From: Desertifilum tharense IPPAS B-1220 | Lineage (GTDB): Bacteria > Cyanobacteriota > Cyanobacteriia > Cyanobacteriales > Desertifilaceae | Assembly (NCBI RefSeq): GCF_001746915.1 | Contig: NZ_MJGC01000041.1 | Coordinates: 1 to 64,000, forward strand | Direction of reading: 5' to 3' | DNA: 64,000 nucleotides | Shown: positions 9,817 to 18,397 of the stretch, in pieces | Layout: each line of letters begins with the position of its first letter | Position numbering within the stretch: position 1 is the first letter of the stretch | The notes under the pieces: model-generated | Seen by the model: only the letters and a program-made list of their open reading frames with translations | Told to the model about the DNA's origin: nothing | Databases searched by the model: none | Program-made: the position numbers and the translations under genes

Positions 9817-10176
9817 TTAAGAAAAATCTGTAAACGTGGCTACAAAACCATAAATAATCGTGGTAATGACAACGCTGCCTAAATACAAAATCCCAATAAA
9901 AATAGCGATTTGATTGAGTTTAGCTAAATCTTCAAATAAGCGAAACGCAACCAGATATCCCGGCAAAATGCTTAAAGACCACAACATCGAAACCAAATAA
10001 ATTAAAGTAAATCCGCCCCCCGATTTAATTCGGCGAATCGATCGCGGCCCGTAAACGCATAATAAAAACGGTTGCGATAACCATAAAATCATCACCCCAG
10101 GCATTCCTGCCAGGAAAATGCCCAAAGCTGAAATACCCACCGCAATAAATAGAGAAATTAATAAGTCATTAATCAT
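9817..10176 (-). CDS. Small hypothetical membrane protein
   Basis: The 119-residue product has about four hydrophobic segments: residues 5-35, 57-77, 89-105 and 100-115. A short basic loop (GPRSIRRIKSGGG) sits between the first pair. I recognise no family. It lies upstream of cynA on the same strand, but the NtcA promoter lies between them, so it is probably a separate unit. Start ATG at 10176. Confidence 0.65.
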   Translation of the reverse strand: MINDLLISLFIAVGISALGIFLAGMPGVMILWLSQPFLLCVYGPRSIRRIKSGGGFTLIYLVSMLWSLSILPGYLVAFRLFEDLAKLNQIAIFIGILYLGSVVITTIIYGFVATFTDFS

Positions 10177-10292
10177 AAATTCAACTCAAATTGCCCAGAA
10201 GACCGCGATCCTCACCCGCCCCCTTCATCCTACGCCCCGCTAGCGGAAACAATCTCCCTCCACCAAAAGACAAAAACCTGGTAGCCTAAAAC

Positions 10293-12122
10293 GTGGCAAA
10301 GTTGGTGAAAGGAAAGTCTCCTAGGTTGAAATCTCGATTTGTCAAGGGTGTCGGTCAAACAGAATCGTACTATTGGCAGTTACTCCCGTATATTCGTGCC
10401 GAGTGGAAAACGATTTCTCAGGCCCTTGCCTGTACTTTAGCATTTACCGTATTTTGGCCGATTTTGGCGCGACTCGCCGGAGAGATGGCCGGTTTAATTG
10501 GGGCAGGAAACGTCCCTGCGATCGCCAGATTAGCAGGCATTGCGGCCGTTATCTTTTTGATTCGGGGCATCGTGCAATACGGACAAGATGCACTGATGGC
10601 CAAGGCCGCCCTCAAAATTGCCCTGCAACTGCGCCAGCGAGTCTATGCACACCTGCAAAGACTGAATTTAGGCTTTTTTGAGGTGACACCCACAGGCGAC
10701 CTCTCCTATCGCCTCACCGAGGATATTGACCGGATTGGGGAAGTCATCAACAAGGTGTTTCACCAGTTCATCCCCTGCGTGCTACAACTAATTGTGGTGT
10801 TGGGGTATATGGTCTACCTCAACTGGCAATTGACCTTCTTTACGGCGATTATTGCCCCGGTGATGGCGGTTCTGATTGGCTGGTTTGGCGAACAGTTGTT
10901 GAAGTATTCTCGCCGCAGCCAAAACCGGATTTCGGATTTATCCGCCCTGCTAACGGAGGTGTTTAGCGGGATACGTTTAATTCAAGCTTTTGACGCCCAA
11001 GACTACGAAATCGCCCGGTTTGCCAAGGAAGCCGAACGCAACCGCAAGGCAAAATATGCCGCCGAACGCCTGAAAGCGATTCAGTTTCCGGTGATTGGCT
11101 TTTTGGAAGCGATGAGTGTGTTGCTGTTATTTTTCTTGGGGGGTTGGCAAATTTCCCAAGGGAATTTAACCGGAAGCGAGTTTATTAGCTATGTGGCGGC
11201 GGTGGCGTTGCTGATCGATCCGATTTCGATTACGACGAGTAATTATAACGAGTTTAAGCAGGGGGAAGCCTCGATCGATCGGATTTTTGAGCTTTTGGCT
11301 ATTCAGCCTGCGGTGAAGGAACTGCCGAATGCGATCGCGCTACCTCCAGTTACGGGTAAGGTGGAATATCGTCATGTCACCTTCGCTTATCCAACGCTGG
11401 CGACTCCGGGAAAAACGCCCCCACCCAATCCCACGGTATTGCACGATCTGAGTTTAACGGTGAATCCGGGAGAAGCGATCGCCCTAGTGGGGACTTCGGG
11501 GGCGGGGAAAACCACGCTGGTGAATCTGCTACCGCGCTTTTACGATCTTCAAGCTGGGGAAATTTTGATTGATGGCGTCAATATTGCCGAGGTGACGCTA
11601 ACCAGTTTGCGCCGACAGATTGGCATTGTTCCCCAAGAAACGCTGTTATTTTCGGGAACGCTGGCGCAAAATATTGCCTTTGGTCAAACCGATTTTAACC
11701 TCCAGGCGGTGGAAGAAGCAGCAAAAGTGGCCAACGCCCACCAGTTTATTAGCCAACTCCCCGACGGCTATCACACTTGGGTGGGAGAACGGGGGATGTC
11801 CCTTTCCGGGGGACAAAGACAGCGGATTGCGATCGCCAGAGCCGTGTTACTCAATCCCCGTATTCTAATCTTAGATGAGGCAACTTCTGCCCTCGATTCA
11901 GAATCAGAGGCGCTAGTCCAACAGGCCCTAGAACGGATTATGCGCGATCGCACCGTGTTTATCATCGCCCATCGCCTCGCCACGGTACGCCGCGCCAGCC
12001 GCATTCTGGTGGTGGAGAAAGGACAAATTCTTGAATCGGGAACCCATGAGGAATTATTGCAAAAAGGCGATCGCTATGCCCGTTTCTATGCCCAGCAGTT
12101 TAGCGAGTCTGGCAGCTTATAG
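10293..12122 (+). CDS. ABC exporter, fused permease and ATP-binding protein
   Basis: A 609-residue half-transporter of the MsbA/type I exporter class. The transmembrane domain (about residues 35-330) is followed by a nucleotide-binding domain with Walker A GTSGAGKTT, signature LSGGQRQRIAIARA, Walker B ILILDEATSALD and the H-loop IIAHRLAT. It presumably dimerises in the inner membrane and exports lipid, peptide or drug substrates; the substrate cannot be read from sequence. The start codon is GTG. Its stop overlaps the last 6 bp of the convergent cytochrome gene. Confidence 0.9.
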   Translation: MAKLVKGKSPRLKSRFVKGVGQTESYYWQLLPYIRAEWKTISQALACTLAFTVFWPILARLAGEMAGLIGAGNVPAIARLAGIAAVIFLIRGIVQYGQDALMAKAALKIALQLRQRVYAHLQRLNLGFFEVTPTGDLSYRLTEDIDRIGEVINKVFHQFIPCVLQLIVVLGYMVYLNWQLTFFTAIIAPVMAVLIGWFGEQLLKYSRRSQNRISDLSALLTEVFSGIRLIQAFDAQDYEIARFAKEAERNRKAKYAAERLKAIQFPVIGFLEAMSVLLLFFLGGWQISQGNLTGSEFISYVAAVALLIDPISITTSNYNEFKQGEASIDRIFELLAIQPAVKELPNAIALPPVTGKVEYRHVTFAYPTLATPGKTPPPNPTVLHDLSLTVNPGEAIALVGTSGAGKTTLVNLLPRFYDLQAGEILIDGVNIAEVTLTSLRRQIGIVPQETLLFSGTLAQNIAFGQTDFNLQAVEEAAKVANAHQFISQLPDGYHTWVGERGMSLSGGQRQRIAIARAVLLNPRILILDEATSALDSESEALVQQALERIMRDRTVFIIAHRLATVRRASRILVVEKGQILESGTHEELLQKGDRYARFYAQQFSESGSL

Positions 12123-12491
12123 GGTTTCTAGATAGCTTAACAAATCCGCCATTTCTTGAGGACTGGGTTGAAATTGAGGCATGGGGGGAGTTTCGCCGCT
12201 AATCACTTGATAAATCAGATGGCGGCGAGACTTCCGTTCCGATACGCCCTGCAAACTCGGTCCTACTCGCCCCGTTGCTTCGATTCCATGACATCCTGCA
12301 CAATTCATCTGAAAAATGGCATTCCCCTGAATCTCATTGCCTTGCAAGCTTAAAACACTTTGTACGTAAGGGTCAGCATGTCCGATTTGACTGATTCCCC
12401 AGAAAATTAACCCCGCAGCGATCGCAATGGCAACGAGAATGCCTAGCCAGCGTTGAAATAAAACTTCAGAATGAGTAACCTGATTAGCCAA
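12117..12491 (-). CDS. cytM: Membrane-anchored cytochrome c, CytM-like
   Basis: A 124-residue protein with one N-terminal membrane anchor (about residues 13-33). It has a single haem c motif, CAGCH, near residue 64, and a probable axial Met in the PPMPQF stretch. Size, anchor and motif context fit cyanobacterial cytochrome cM, a low-abundance respiratory/photosynthetic electron carrier. Other c6-like cytochromes usually have a cleaved signal instead. The gene converges on and overlaps the exporter gene by 6 bp, so read-through between the two transcripts is likely. Confidence 0.75.
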   Translation of the reverse strand: MANQVTHSEVLFQRWLGILVAIAIAAGLIFWGISQIGHADPYVQSVLSLQGNEIQGNAIFQMNCAGCHGIEATGRVGPSLQGVSERKSRRHLIYQVISGETPPMPQFQPSPQEMADLLSYLETL

Positions 12492-13199
12492 AACTTTTAA
12501 ATCAAAATTATTGATACAAGTTCGTTTTTAAACGCGTTTCCGCCGCCATTTCGCTTGAAGCAAGTTCTCGATTGCCAACCCACTGCGATCGCCTCGGCGA
12601 CTTTGCAGTTTCCAGCCTAAGAACGTCCCCCAAGGGAGATGAGAGCGTGAAGTCGCTGTTACTTTACGTTCAATAACATATCTTAAAAGTTTCAGGGGGA
12701 TAGAGCAACAATTCAGGCAAGGGTTTGAGGATTCTGTTTGACCTTTGCCAAAGCAAGCGCCAATCGCCTCAGACTCCCCTCACCCAGTACCAACCCTTTA
12801 CCCTCCTGCCTTTTCCCCATTCTTAAAAAATCTCAACCGCCCGCCCTTTCTCAGGGTGCTACCGATTCTCCCCTTTCTCCTCAAAATATTAATTTTTGTT
12901 TAGAAGAGTTATATTGGATTAGGAGTCAGAATCGGGATACCTTTATAAAATCCATTGCACAATCTGCTTAACAAAACTTTGATATAACAAAGCTCAAGTC
13001 CCCTATTCGAGAATCCCAGCCCTTGCCAAAATTCCTCCCCTCCGAGACCTAAAATCGTTCTCTCGAACGCTCGCCCAAGATTCAGACTAAACTAACATCA
13101 ATCAAAATCAGCGCCATTGGCAAAGGGATTTCCAGGAACCTGTTTCGGATCGCGACCCTAGATATACACCTAAGCTGATAGCCTGCAACCATATCGCTT
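12492..13199. other. Intergenic region without a supported gene
   Basis: About 700 bp between the cytochrome and antiporter genes, which point away from each other. A 77-codon frame at 12738-12971 is proline/serine-rich with no recognisable features, and I do not accept it. The interval should hold both promoters; I could not fix either confidently. Confidence 0.5.
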
Positions 13200-15170
13200 A
13201 TGGAAGGATCATTTGAAATCACCCTACTCATTATCCTGACGGTCACTGCGGGCATCGGTGCTCAAGTTTTAGCAGACTACCTCAAAGTCCCAGCGATTGT
13301 CTTTTTATTGCTATTTGGCATTCTTTTAGGTTCAGATGGCTTAAATCTCGTCCATCCCCATCAACTGGGCATTGGACTAGAGGTGATTGTCGCCCTTGCA
13401 GTTGCCTTGATTCTGTTTGAAGGTGGATTAAATCTCGAACTCCGCGAACTGGGCAAAGTCTCCGGCAGCTTGCGGAACCTCGTCACCATTGGAACGCTGA
13501 TTACTTTGATTGGCGGTGGAATTGCTGCCCACTATTTAAGCGAGTTTCCCTGGTCTATTTCCTTTTTATACGCCTCCCTCGTCGTCGTCACCGGCCCCAC
13601 GGTCATTTCCCCGCTACTCAAACACGTTAGCGTTCAGCGACCAGTTGCCGCCCTACTCGAAGGCGAAGGCGTCCTTATCGATCCAGTCGGAGCAATTCTC
13701 GCCGTTGTCGTTCTAGACATCATCTTAAACGGCGATGCCGACCCCACAGCAGTTGTCAGCGGTCTATTAATCCGCCTAGGCATTGGCGTTGGGATTGGGG
13801 CTGTAGGCGGAGGGTTAGTCGGTTTATTCATCAAACGAGCCAATTTCCTCTCCGAAGACCTGAAAAACCTCGTCGTTCTGGCCAGCTTACTCGCCCTATT
13901 TGGCTTGGCGCAAGAAATCCGCAGCGAATCTGGATTAATGGCCACCGTCGTCTCCGGAATCGTGTTGAGAGCCTCCTCCTTGCCCGAAGAACGGCTCTTG
14001 CGACGCTTTAAGGGTCAACTAACCCTTTTAGCCGTCTCCGTCTTATTCATCCTTTTAGCCGCAGATTTATCAATCGCCAGTATTGTCGCCCTCGGCTGGG
14101 GAAGCGTCGGTACCGTCTTAGTCCTCATGTTCGCCGTGCGACCCTTGAACGTGCTGATTTGCACCTGGAATAGCGATTTGAACTGGCGACAAAAGCTATT
14201 TATTAGTTGGATAGGTCCGCGAGGCATTGTTTCGGCGTCTGTCGCTTCCTTATTCGGGATTTTACTGACCGAACGGGGTATAAACGGGGGAGATGCCACC
14301 AAAGCGTTAGTCTTTTTAACCATTATCATGACCGTCGTCTGTCAGGGACTCACGGCGAGTTTAATGGCACGCCTATTGAAAATCACCTCCACCCAAGCCA
14401 CAGGCGTCATTATTGTCGGCATTCACCCCTTAAGCCGTTTAATTGCCCGCCTGTACCAAGAAAAAGGCGAATCCGTCGTTCTCATCGATACCGATGCTGA
14501 AGCCTGTCGCCAAGCCCAACAAGAAGGCTTGCGCGTCTTTCTCAGCAGTGCTTTAGATACAGGCGTTTTGGAAGAAGCCGGACTCAGTTCGGTTGGCAGT
14601 TTCTTGGTGATGACCAATAATGGTGAAGTGAATTTAGTGCTGGCGCAACGGGCAATTGAAGAGTTTTCACCCCCGCGCGTTTACGCCGTATTCCCACGCG
14701 ATCCGCAAGCAAGCAGTAATAATCAGAAAAATAAGGTTAATCAAGCCTTTGCATCGCAGTTAGCGATCAAAACCTGGAATCAATACATCACCGATGGCAA
14801 AATTAAGTTAGGAACAACCACCCTCAAAGAAGAAGGGTTCGCTTTCCAACAAGCTCATTTACAAGCATTGGTGCGCGCTGGCGAGTTGGTTCCTCTGTTG
14901 GTTGAACGCGAAGAACGCCTCCAGGTCGTGACAGCTTCAGAAGAATGGCGTCTTGGCGATCGCATTATCTACGTTTTACACGATCCCAGACCTCAACTGC
15001 TCAAGCGTCTCTCCGGAGCCTCCCAGTCTAAGCGCCTCTCCTTAGAAAAACTCTCCGAAGTCGAAGAAATCCCCCTCCCCGTCGCCATGTCCATGTCTGC
15101 GGAAACCATCCTGCAACCCGTAGAAGAGTTAGAACAAGAACCCATAGAAGTGTTACCTCCCCCATCCTGA
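13200..15170 (+). CDS. Cation/proton antiporter (CPA family) with TrkA-N/RCK-like domain
   Basis: A 656-residue protein. Residues 1-395 form a 12-13-helix sodium/proton exchanger domain. It includes EGGLNLELRELG and the GEGVLIDPVGAI motif, where the Asp is expected to take part in ion exchange. A Rossmann-like TrkA-N segment follows (about 400-515). Its glycine motif is altered (IIVGIHPLS rather than GxGxxG), so nucleotide binding is uncertain. A TrkA-C-like region follows (about 530-605), then an acidic low-complexity tail. It probably exchanges Na+ or K+ for H+ across the plasma or thylakoid membrane. The stop codon TGA is the first unit of a CTGAGTG heptamer repeat. Confidence 0.87.
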   Translation: MEGSFEITLLIILTVTAGIGAQVLADYLKVPAIVFLLLFGILLGSDGLNLVHPHQLGIGLEVIVALAVALILFEGGLNLELRELGKVSGSLRNLVTIGTLITLIGGGIAAHYLSEFPWSISFLYASLVVVTGPTVISPLLKHVSVQRPVAALLEGEGVLIDPVGAILAVVVLDIILNGDADPTAVVSGLLIRLGIGVGIGAVGGGLVGLFIKRANFLSEDLKNLVVLASLLALFGLAQEIRSESGLMATVVSGIVLRASSLPEERLLRRFKGQLTLLAVSVLFILLAADLSIASIVALGWGSVGTVLVLMFAVRPLNVLICTWNSDLNWRQKLFISWIGPRGIVSASVASLFGILLTERGINGGDATKALVFLTIIMTVVCQGLTASLMARLLKITSTQATGVIIVGIHPLSRLIARLYQEKGESVVLIDTDAEACRQAQQEGLRVFLSSALDTGVLEEAGLSSVGSFLVMTNNGEVNLVLAQRAIEEFSPPRVYAVFPRDPQASSNNQKNKVNQAFASQLAIKTWNQYITDGKIKLGTTTLKEEGFAFQQAHLQALVRAGELVPLLVEREERLQVVTASEEWRLGDRIIYVLHDPRPQLLKRLSGASQSKRLSLEKLSEVEEIPLPVAMSMSAETILQPVEELEQEPIEVLPPPS

Positions 15171-15440
15171 GTGCTGAGTGCTGAGTGCTGAGTGCTGAGT
15201 GGGGAAGAGGATGGGGGGATGGGGAGGTGGGGAGGTGGGGGGAAAGGAGTTCCGAGTTGAAAGTGCTGTTGCGCGGTTCTTCTGTGTAGTAGTGTGCCGA
15301 GTTCTGAGTAGGTATCAAGAACAATAGCTGATTTACCTTCATTCTCCTCACCCTCTTCTTCCCCAACCCCCAACTCCCAACTCCCTTCTTCTTCTCCCCA
15401 TCCTCTTCCCCACTCAGCACTCAGCACTTTCTACTCAGCA
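15166..15440. repeat. Heptamer repeat island with inverted copies
   Basis: A run of GAGTGCT units (15170-15199) is followed by G-rich text. An inverted counterpart (CACTCAGCACTCAGCAC) lies near 15411-15427, preceded by C-rich text. The two arms could fold into a long hairpin. The same family, in the opposite orientation, flanks pta at 150-292. Two minus-strand frames crossing the island are repeat translations, not genes. Confidence 0.8.
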
Positions 15441-15447
15441 CTAACTT

Positions 15448-15939
15448 CTAGACAATCTCGCACGCTACACCGTAGATAGATTGCAAATTGCAGGTATCGC
15501 GATCAGTAATGTTAGTGTCGCTGAGTTCCAGGTTGTAGAAATCGATGTACTCGGTTTCAAAATAGGGGCCCGCGTGCCAGGTTCCTAAGTGGAGTTTAAT
15601 AAAACAATCGCCTGGAATCTTAAAGGCTTGGATGTCTTCAAGTCGAGGGTGAGGACTCTCTGCTGGAGGCGCAACGGCTATCCACCAGGATTTGCCCCCC
15701 AAAGCGCCTAAACATTGCGTACATTGGAGGTGGCGAGTAATTCTTTTAAACTGGCGTCCATTGGCAGTAAGACGCATGATGTAAAACCGGGGAATACCGC
15801 GATCGAGGATCAACTGAGCATCCTCTGTATCGTAAAGCTTGCCGTCATCAACAGGTTGAATTAACTGACCGTAAGCTTGAAAGTTCTGTTTGCTCGCCTC
15901 TTGAGCAGAAAGTTGATGCACGAATGGGGATTGACTCAT
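15448..15939 (-). CDS. Ureidoglycolate lyase (AllA-like) family protein
   Basis: The 163-residue cupin-fold protein resembles AllA, which splits ureidoglycolate into glyoxylate and urea. It contains IPGDCFIKLHLGTWHAGP, a stretch typical of the family's metal/substrate pocket, and the expected size (about 160-170). It is transcribed away from the uracil-catabolism cluster and shares a 161-bp promoter region with it. A role on a ureido intermediate or in allantoin breakdown is possible. No other allantoin genes are seen here. Confidence 0.75.
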   Translation of the reverse strand: MSQSPFVHQLSAQEASKQNFQAYGQLIQPVDDGKLYDTEDAQLILDRGIPRFYIMRLTANGRQFKRITRHLQCTQCLGALGGKSWWIAVAPPAESPHPRLEDIQAFKIPGDCFIKLHLGTWHAGPYFETEYIDFYNLELSDTNITDRDTCNLQSIYGVACEIV

Positions 15940-16100
15940 AAAGCGCCTATAAAGGGTGGAATGTCAATGGGTCTGCCTTCTGGGCTACTTGCCAAGCCGA
16001 AACTTGTTGCTAGAATTCTTAATTTATGGTTCGCCAACTCCGATTTTTCTGAGCATCGCTCAGTTCGCCGAAGCCTCAACTACCCAATTCTCTTTTTCCT

Positions 16101-17366
16101 ATGTTAGAAAAGCCCAGTCGGTCTAAGCATAAGCATATTGTCCTGACCTCTCACCCGCGCAATGTTGGTTCCAAAACGGTTGCAATTCATTGGGGAGAAT
16201 GCGATCCTCTCAAGCGAGGTCCGATTGTGGCGACGGTGACAACTCCGGCTCATCGGAACGTGATTGGGACGCATTCTGGATCGTATGCAATTTATCGAGC
16301 GTTGGCGGTAGCGCGTAAAACACTGCAAGCGGATCATCGCGCTGACTTAACGAATACCTCGCCTGTGGAACAAATTGGGCCGCATCCGAGTTGGTTCGAT
16401 CCCGATAAGATTATCTCTCTCGATCCATTTGGTGCAATGGTGGGTGAGGTTTATACCTCTTTCTACGAGCAAGGATACGATATTCGCCCCACGATCGCGA
16501 TTACCAAAGCCCATATTAATATGCCGGAACTGCTCGATGCGGTGGCGAAGGGTCGCTTGCAGATTGATGGCAAGATTATGAAGGCGGGGGGCGATTTGGT
16601 GGTGACAAAAGCCGCCATTGAACCCGTTTGGTATTTACCCGGAATTGCCAAGCGCCTAGGAATTGCAGAAAGCGAGTTGCGTCACGCCTTGTTTGAACAA
16701 ACCGGGGGAATGTTCCCGGAGTTGGTGACGCGTCCGGATTTGTCGCTGTTTCTCCCGCCAATTGGAGGCGTTACTGTTTATATTCTTGGGGAGATTGCAG
16801 CTATTACCGATCCCAATTCTCCGGTGGCGGTGCGGGTTCACGATGAATGTAATGGTTCGGATGTGTTTGGTTCGGATATTTGCACCTGTCGTCCCTATTT
16901 GGTTCACGGAATAGAAGAATGCATTCGCACGGCGCAACAGGGAGGGGTGGGAATTATTGTCTATTTCCGCAAGGAAGGTCGGGCGTTGGGCGAGGTGACG
17001 AAGTTTTTGGTTTACAATGCTCGCAAGCGACAAGAAGGAGGCGATCGCGCTGCTGCCTATTTTGAACGGACTGAATGCGTCGCTGGCGTTCAAGATATGC
17101 GCTTTCAAGAGTTTATGCCAGATGTCTTGCATTGGCTTGGGGTGACTCAGATTGACCGTTTGGTGTCGATGAGCAACCTGAAGTATAACGCTATTGTCAA
17201 TTCGGGGATTAAGGTCATTGAACGGGTTCCCATTCCCCCAGAACTGATTCCGGCTGATGCTCAAGTGGAAATTGAAGCCAAAAAGGCCGCAGGCTATTAT
17301 ACCGACGGGGATGTTCCCGATGAGATTGCGCTGACTCAGGTAATTGGACGCGGTTTAAGCGATTAG
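16101..17366 (+). CDS. GTP cyclohydrolase II-like protein, Urc1 of uracil catabolism
   Basis: The 421-residue protein is much longer than RibA. Its C-terminal part is a GTP cyclohydrolase II domain with the zinc-binding pattern C-x10-C-x-C (CNGSDVFGSDICTC). A nucleotide-binding stretch YFRKEGRALGE corresponds to YLRQEGRGIGL of RibA. The N-terminal ~190 residues are typical of the URC1-type branch. Fungal URC1, URC4 and URC6 form a pathway that degrades uracil through uridine nucleotides and ribosylurea to urea and 3-hydroxypropionate. The URC4 homologue and a uracil phosphoribosyltransferase follow on the same strand, which makes Urc1 far more likely than riboflavin synthesis. Confidence 0.85.
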   Translation: MLEKPSRSKHKHIVLTSHPRNVGSKTVAIHWGECDPLKRGPIVATVTTPAHRNVIGTHSGSYAIYRALAVARKTLQADHRADLTNTSPVEQIGPHPSWFDPDKIISLDPFGAMVGEVYTSFYEQGYDIRPTIAITKAHINMPELLDAVAKGRLQIDGKIMKAGGDLVVTKAAIEPVWYLPGIAKRLGIAESELRHALFEQTGGMFPELVTRPDLSLFLPPIGGVTVYILGEIAAITDPNSPVAVRVHDECNGSDVFGSDICTCRPYLVHGIEECIRTAQQGGVGIIVYFRKEGRALGEVTKFLVYNARKRQEGGDRAAAYFERTECVAGVQDMRFQEFMPDVLHWLGVTQIDRLVSMSNLKYNAIVNSGIKVIERVPIPPELIPADAQVEIEAKKAAGYYTDGDVPDEIALTQVIGRGLSD

Positions 17367-17518
17367 TCGCGATTTCTAGAGGGGTTAAAACCTGGAGACT
17401 TAATACTGATATGGGTGACGCTGTGCTAGCCCATTCTACAATCGCGCGTGACTAAGCCGCGTTGGGTACAGGAGTGCGATCGCGCTTGTTTGACAGTTGT
17501 TAAAATCTGCTTAATATA

Positions 17519-17586
17519 CATTACCTTACTAGGAAACTGCGATGACGTTAGCCTACCTGCGATCGCCCCAAGCTATTCGCGATCGC
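17519..17586 (+). repeat. Left copy of 68-bp direct repeat flanking a toxin-antitoxin pair
   Basis: Matches 18330-18397 with three mismatches, all in the first 15 bp; the last 53 bp (17534-17586 and 18345-18397) are identical. The copy contains a start codon and the first 15 codons of urc4. It resembles a duplication created when the two-gene module entered the urc4 start. Confidence 0.92.
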
Positions 17587-17639
17587 GTACAATCAGGATT
17601 AGACTTCCCTAAGCAAACCTATGTCAGTTGTAGAATCTA
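17541..17639 (+). pseudogene. Truncated 5' fragment of urc4 (DUF1688)
   Basis: The frame starts MTLAYLRSPQAIRDR, identical to the first 15 residues of the intact urc4 at 18353. It then diverges and stops after 32 codons. The divergence point coincides with the end of the direct repeat. The fragment overlaps the start of the DUF433 gene. It is best explained as the remnant of the urc4 start after insertion of the toxin-antitoxin pair. Confidence 0.8.
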
Positions 17640-17968
17640 AGGTCTATGTAGAATATCGGAGTGGCAGTTACTGGATTGCAAATTCTCGAATCTCGCTCGA
17701 CTCAGTGGTGTATGCTTTTCGTAAGGGTCTTTCACCAGAAAGCATCGTTCAATCTTTCCCATTGCTAACCCTAGAACAAGTGTATGGTGCGATCGCCTTT
17801 TACCTGGCTCATCGTCCTACTATCGATCTCTACATTCTAGAAGAAGAGGCCGCCTTTGATGCCATGCCTCAACCCTTACAAACAGATCAACCAATCCTCT
17901 ATCGCAAGCTCATGTCTTTTAAGGCACAGCAGGAGAACCTAGGGAGTGAGCATTCGTTACCAAGCTGA
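17621..17968 (+). CDS. DUF433 family protein, probable antitoxin
   Basis: The 115-residue product begins with a short beta region (YVEYRSGSYWIANSRISLDSVV). A winged-helix/HTH-like stretch follows (GLSPESIVQSFPLLTLEQVYGAIAFYL), characteristic of DUF433. DUF433 genes commonly precede PIN-like DUF5615 genes, as here, and the pair is regarded as a VapBC-like toxin-antitoxin system. The 3' end overlaps the toxin gene by 23 bp in another frame. The protein would bind and neutralise the toxin and autoregulate the operon (family inference). Confidence 0.85.
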   Translation: MSVVESKVYVEYRSGSYWIANSRISLDSVVYAFRKGLSPESIVQSFPLLTLEQVYGAIAFYLAHRPTIDLYILEEEAAFDAMPQPLQTDQPILYRKLMSFKAQQENLGSEHSLPS

Positions 17969-18296
17969 TGCCGATTTGAATCAATTAATTGTAACAGCAA
18001 CTTTGCGACAAGAGCCAACTATTGATTTTCAAACTGCTTCGGGTGCTGGATTGCAGGGTTTAAACGATTTGGAAGTGCTAGCATTAACAGCACAACAAGG
18101 ACGTATTCTTGTTACCCACGATCGCAAAACCATGCCCATGTACTTTGCTGAGTTTATTTCGCTTCATCAAAGTGCAGGCGTTCTTATTGTATCCAAAAAG
18201 CTGACAGTTGAAGCAGTTGTTGCCGATCTTGTTCTCATCTGGTCGGTATCTACTCCAGAAGAATGGATCGATCGAATTGCTAAAATCCCTCTCTAG
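17946..18296 (+). CDS. DUF5615 PIN-like protein, probable toxin
   Basis: The 116-residue protein has the acidic residues of a PIN-like RNase fold. These are the early Asp pair in QADADLNQLIV, Asp in GLNDLEVLALTAQQGRIL and Asp in VTHDRKTM. It starts with GTG inside the end of the DUF433 gene. This order and overlap is typical of toxin-antitoxin pairs. It lies between the urc1 and urc4 genes, bounded by the direct repeats, and is probably a recent insertion. Confidence 0.85.
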   Translation: MSIRYQADADLNQLIVTATLRQEPTIDFQTASGAGLQGLNDLEVLALTAQQGRILVTHDRKTMPMYFAEFISLHQSAGVLIVSKKLTVEAVVADLVLIWSVSTPEEWIDRIAKIPL

Positions 18297-18329
18297 AAAC
18301 CTGTAGATCGCAGCTTATGAGTACAATAA

Positions 18330-18397
18330 CATTACTTTGCTAGAAAACTGCGATGACGTTAGCCTACCTGCGATCGCCCCAAGCTATTCGCGATCGC
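18330..18397 (+). repeat. Right copy of 68-bp direct repeat
   Basis: This copy provides the native start of urc4. See the left copy at 17519-17586; the distance between the two copies is 811 bp. The upstream part (before 18345) carries the three mismatches. Confidence 0.92.

Noticed and set aside
12738..12971. 77-codon plus-strand frame in the 12.5-13.2 kb gap
   Set aside because: Pro/Ser-rich composition, no ribosome site, no domain features; likely chance.
14993..15427. Two minus-strand frames across the heptamer island
   Set aside because: They translate repeat DNA and run antisense into the antiporter 3' end.
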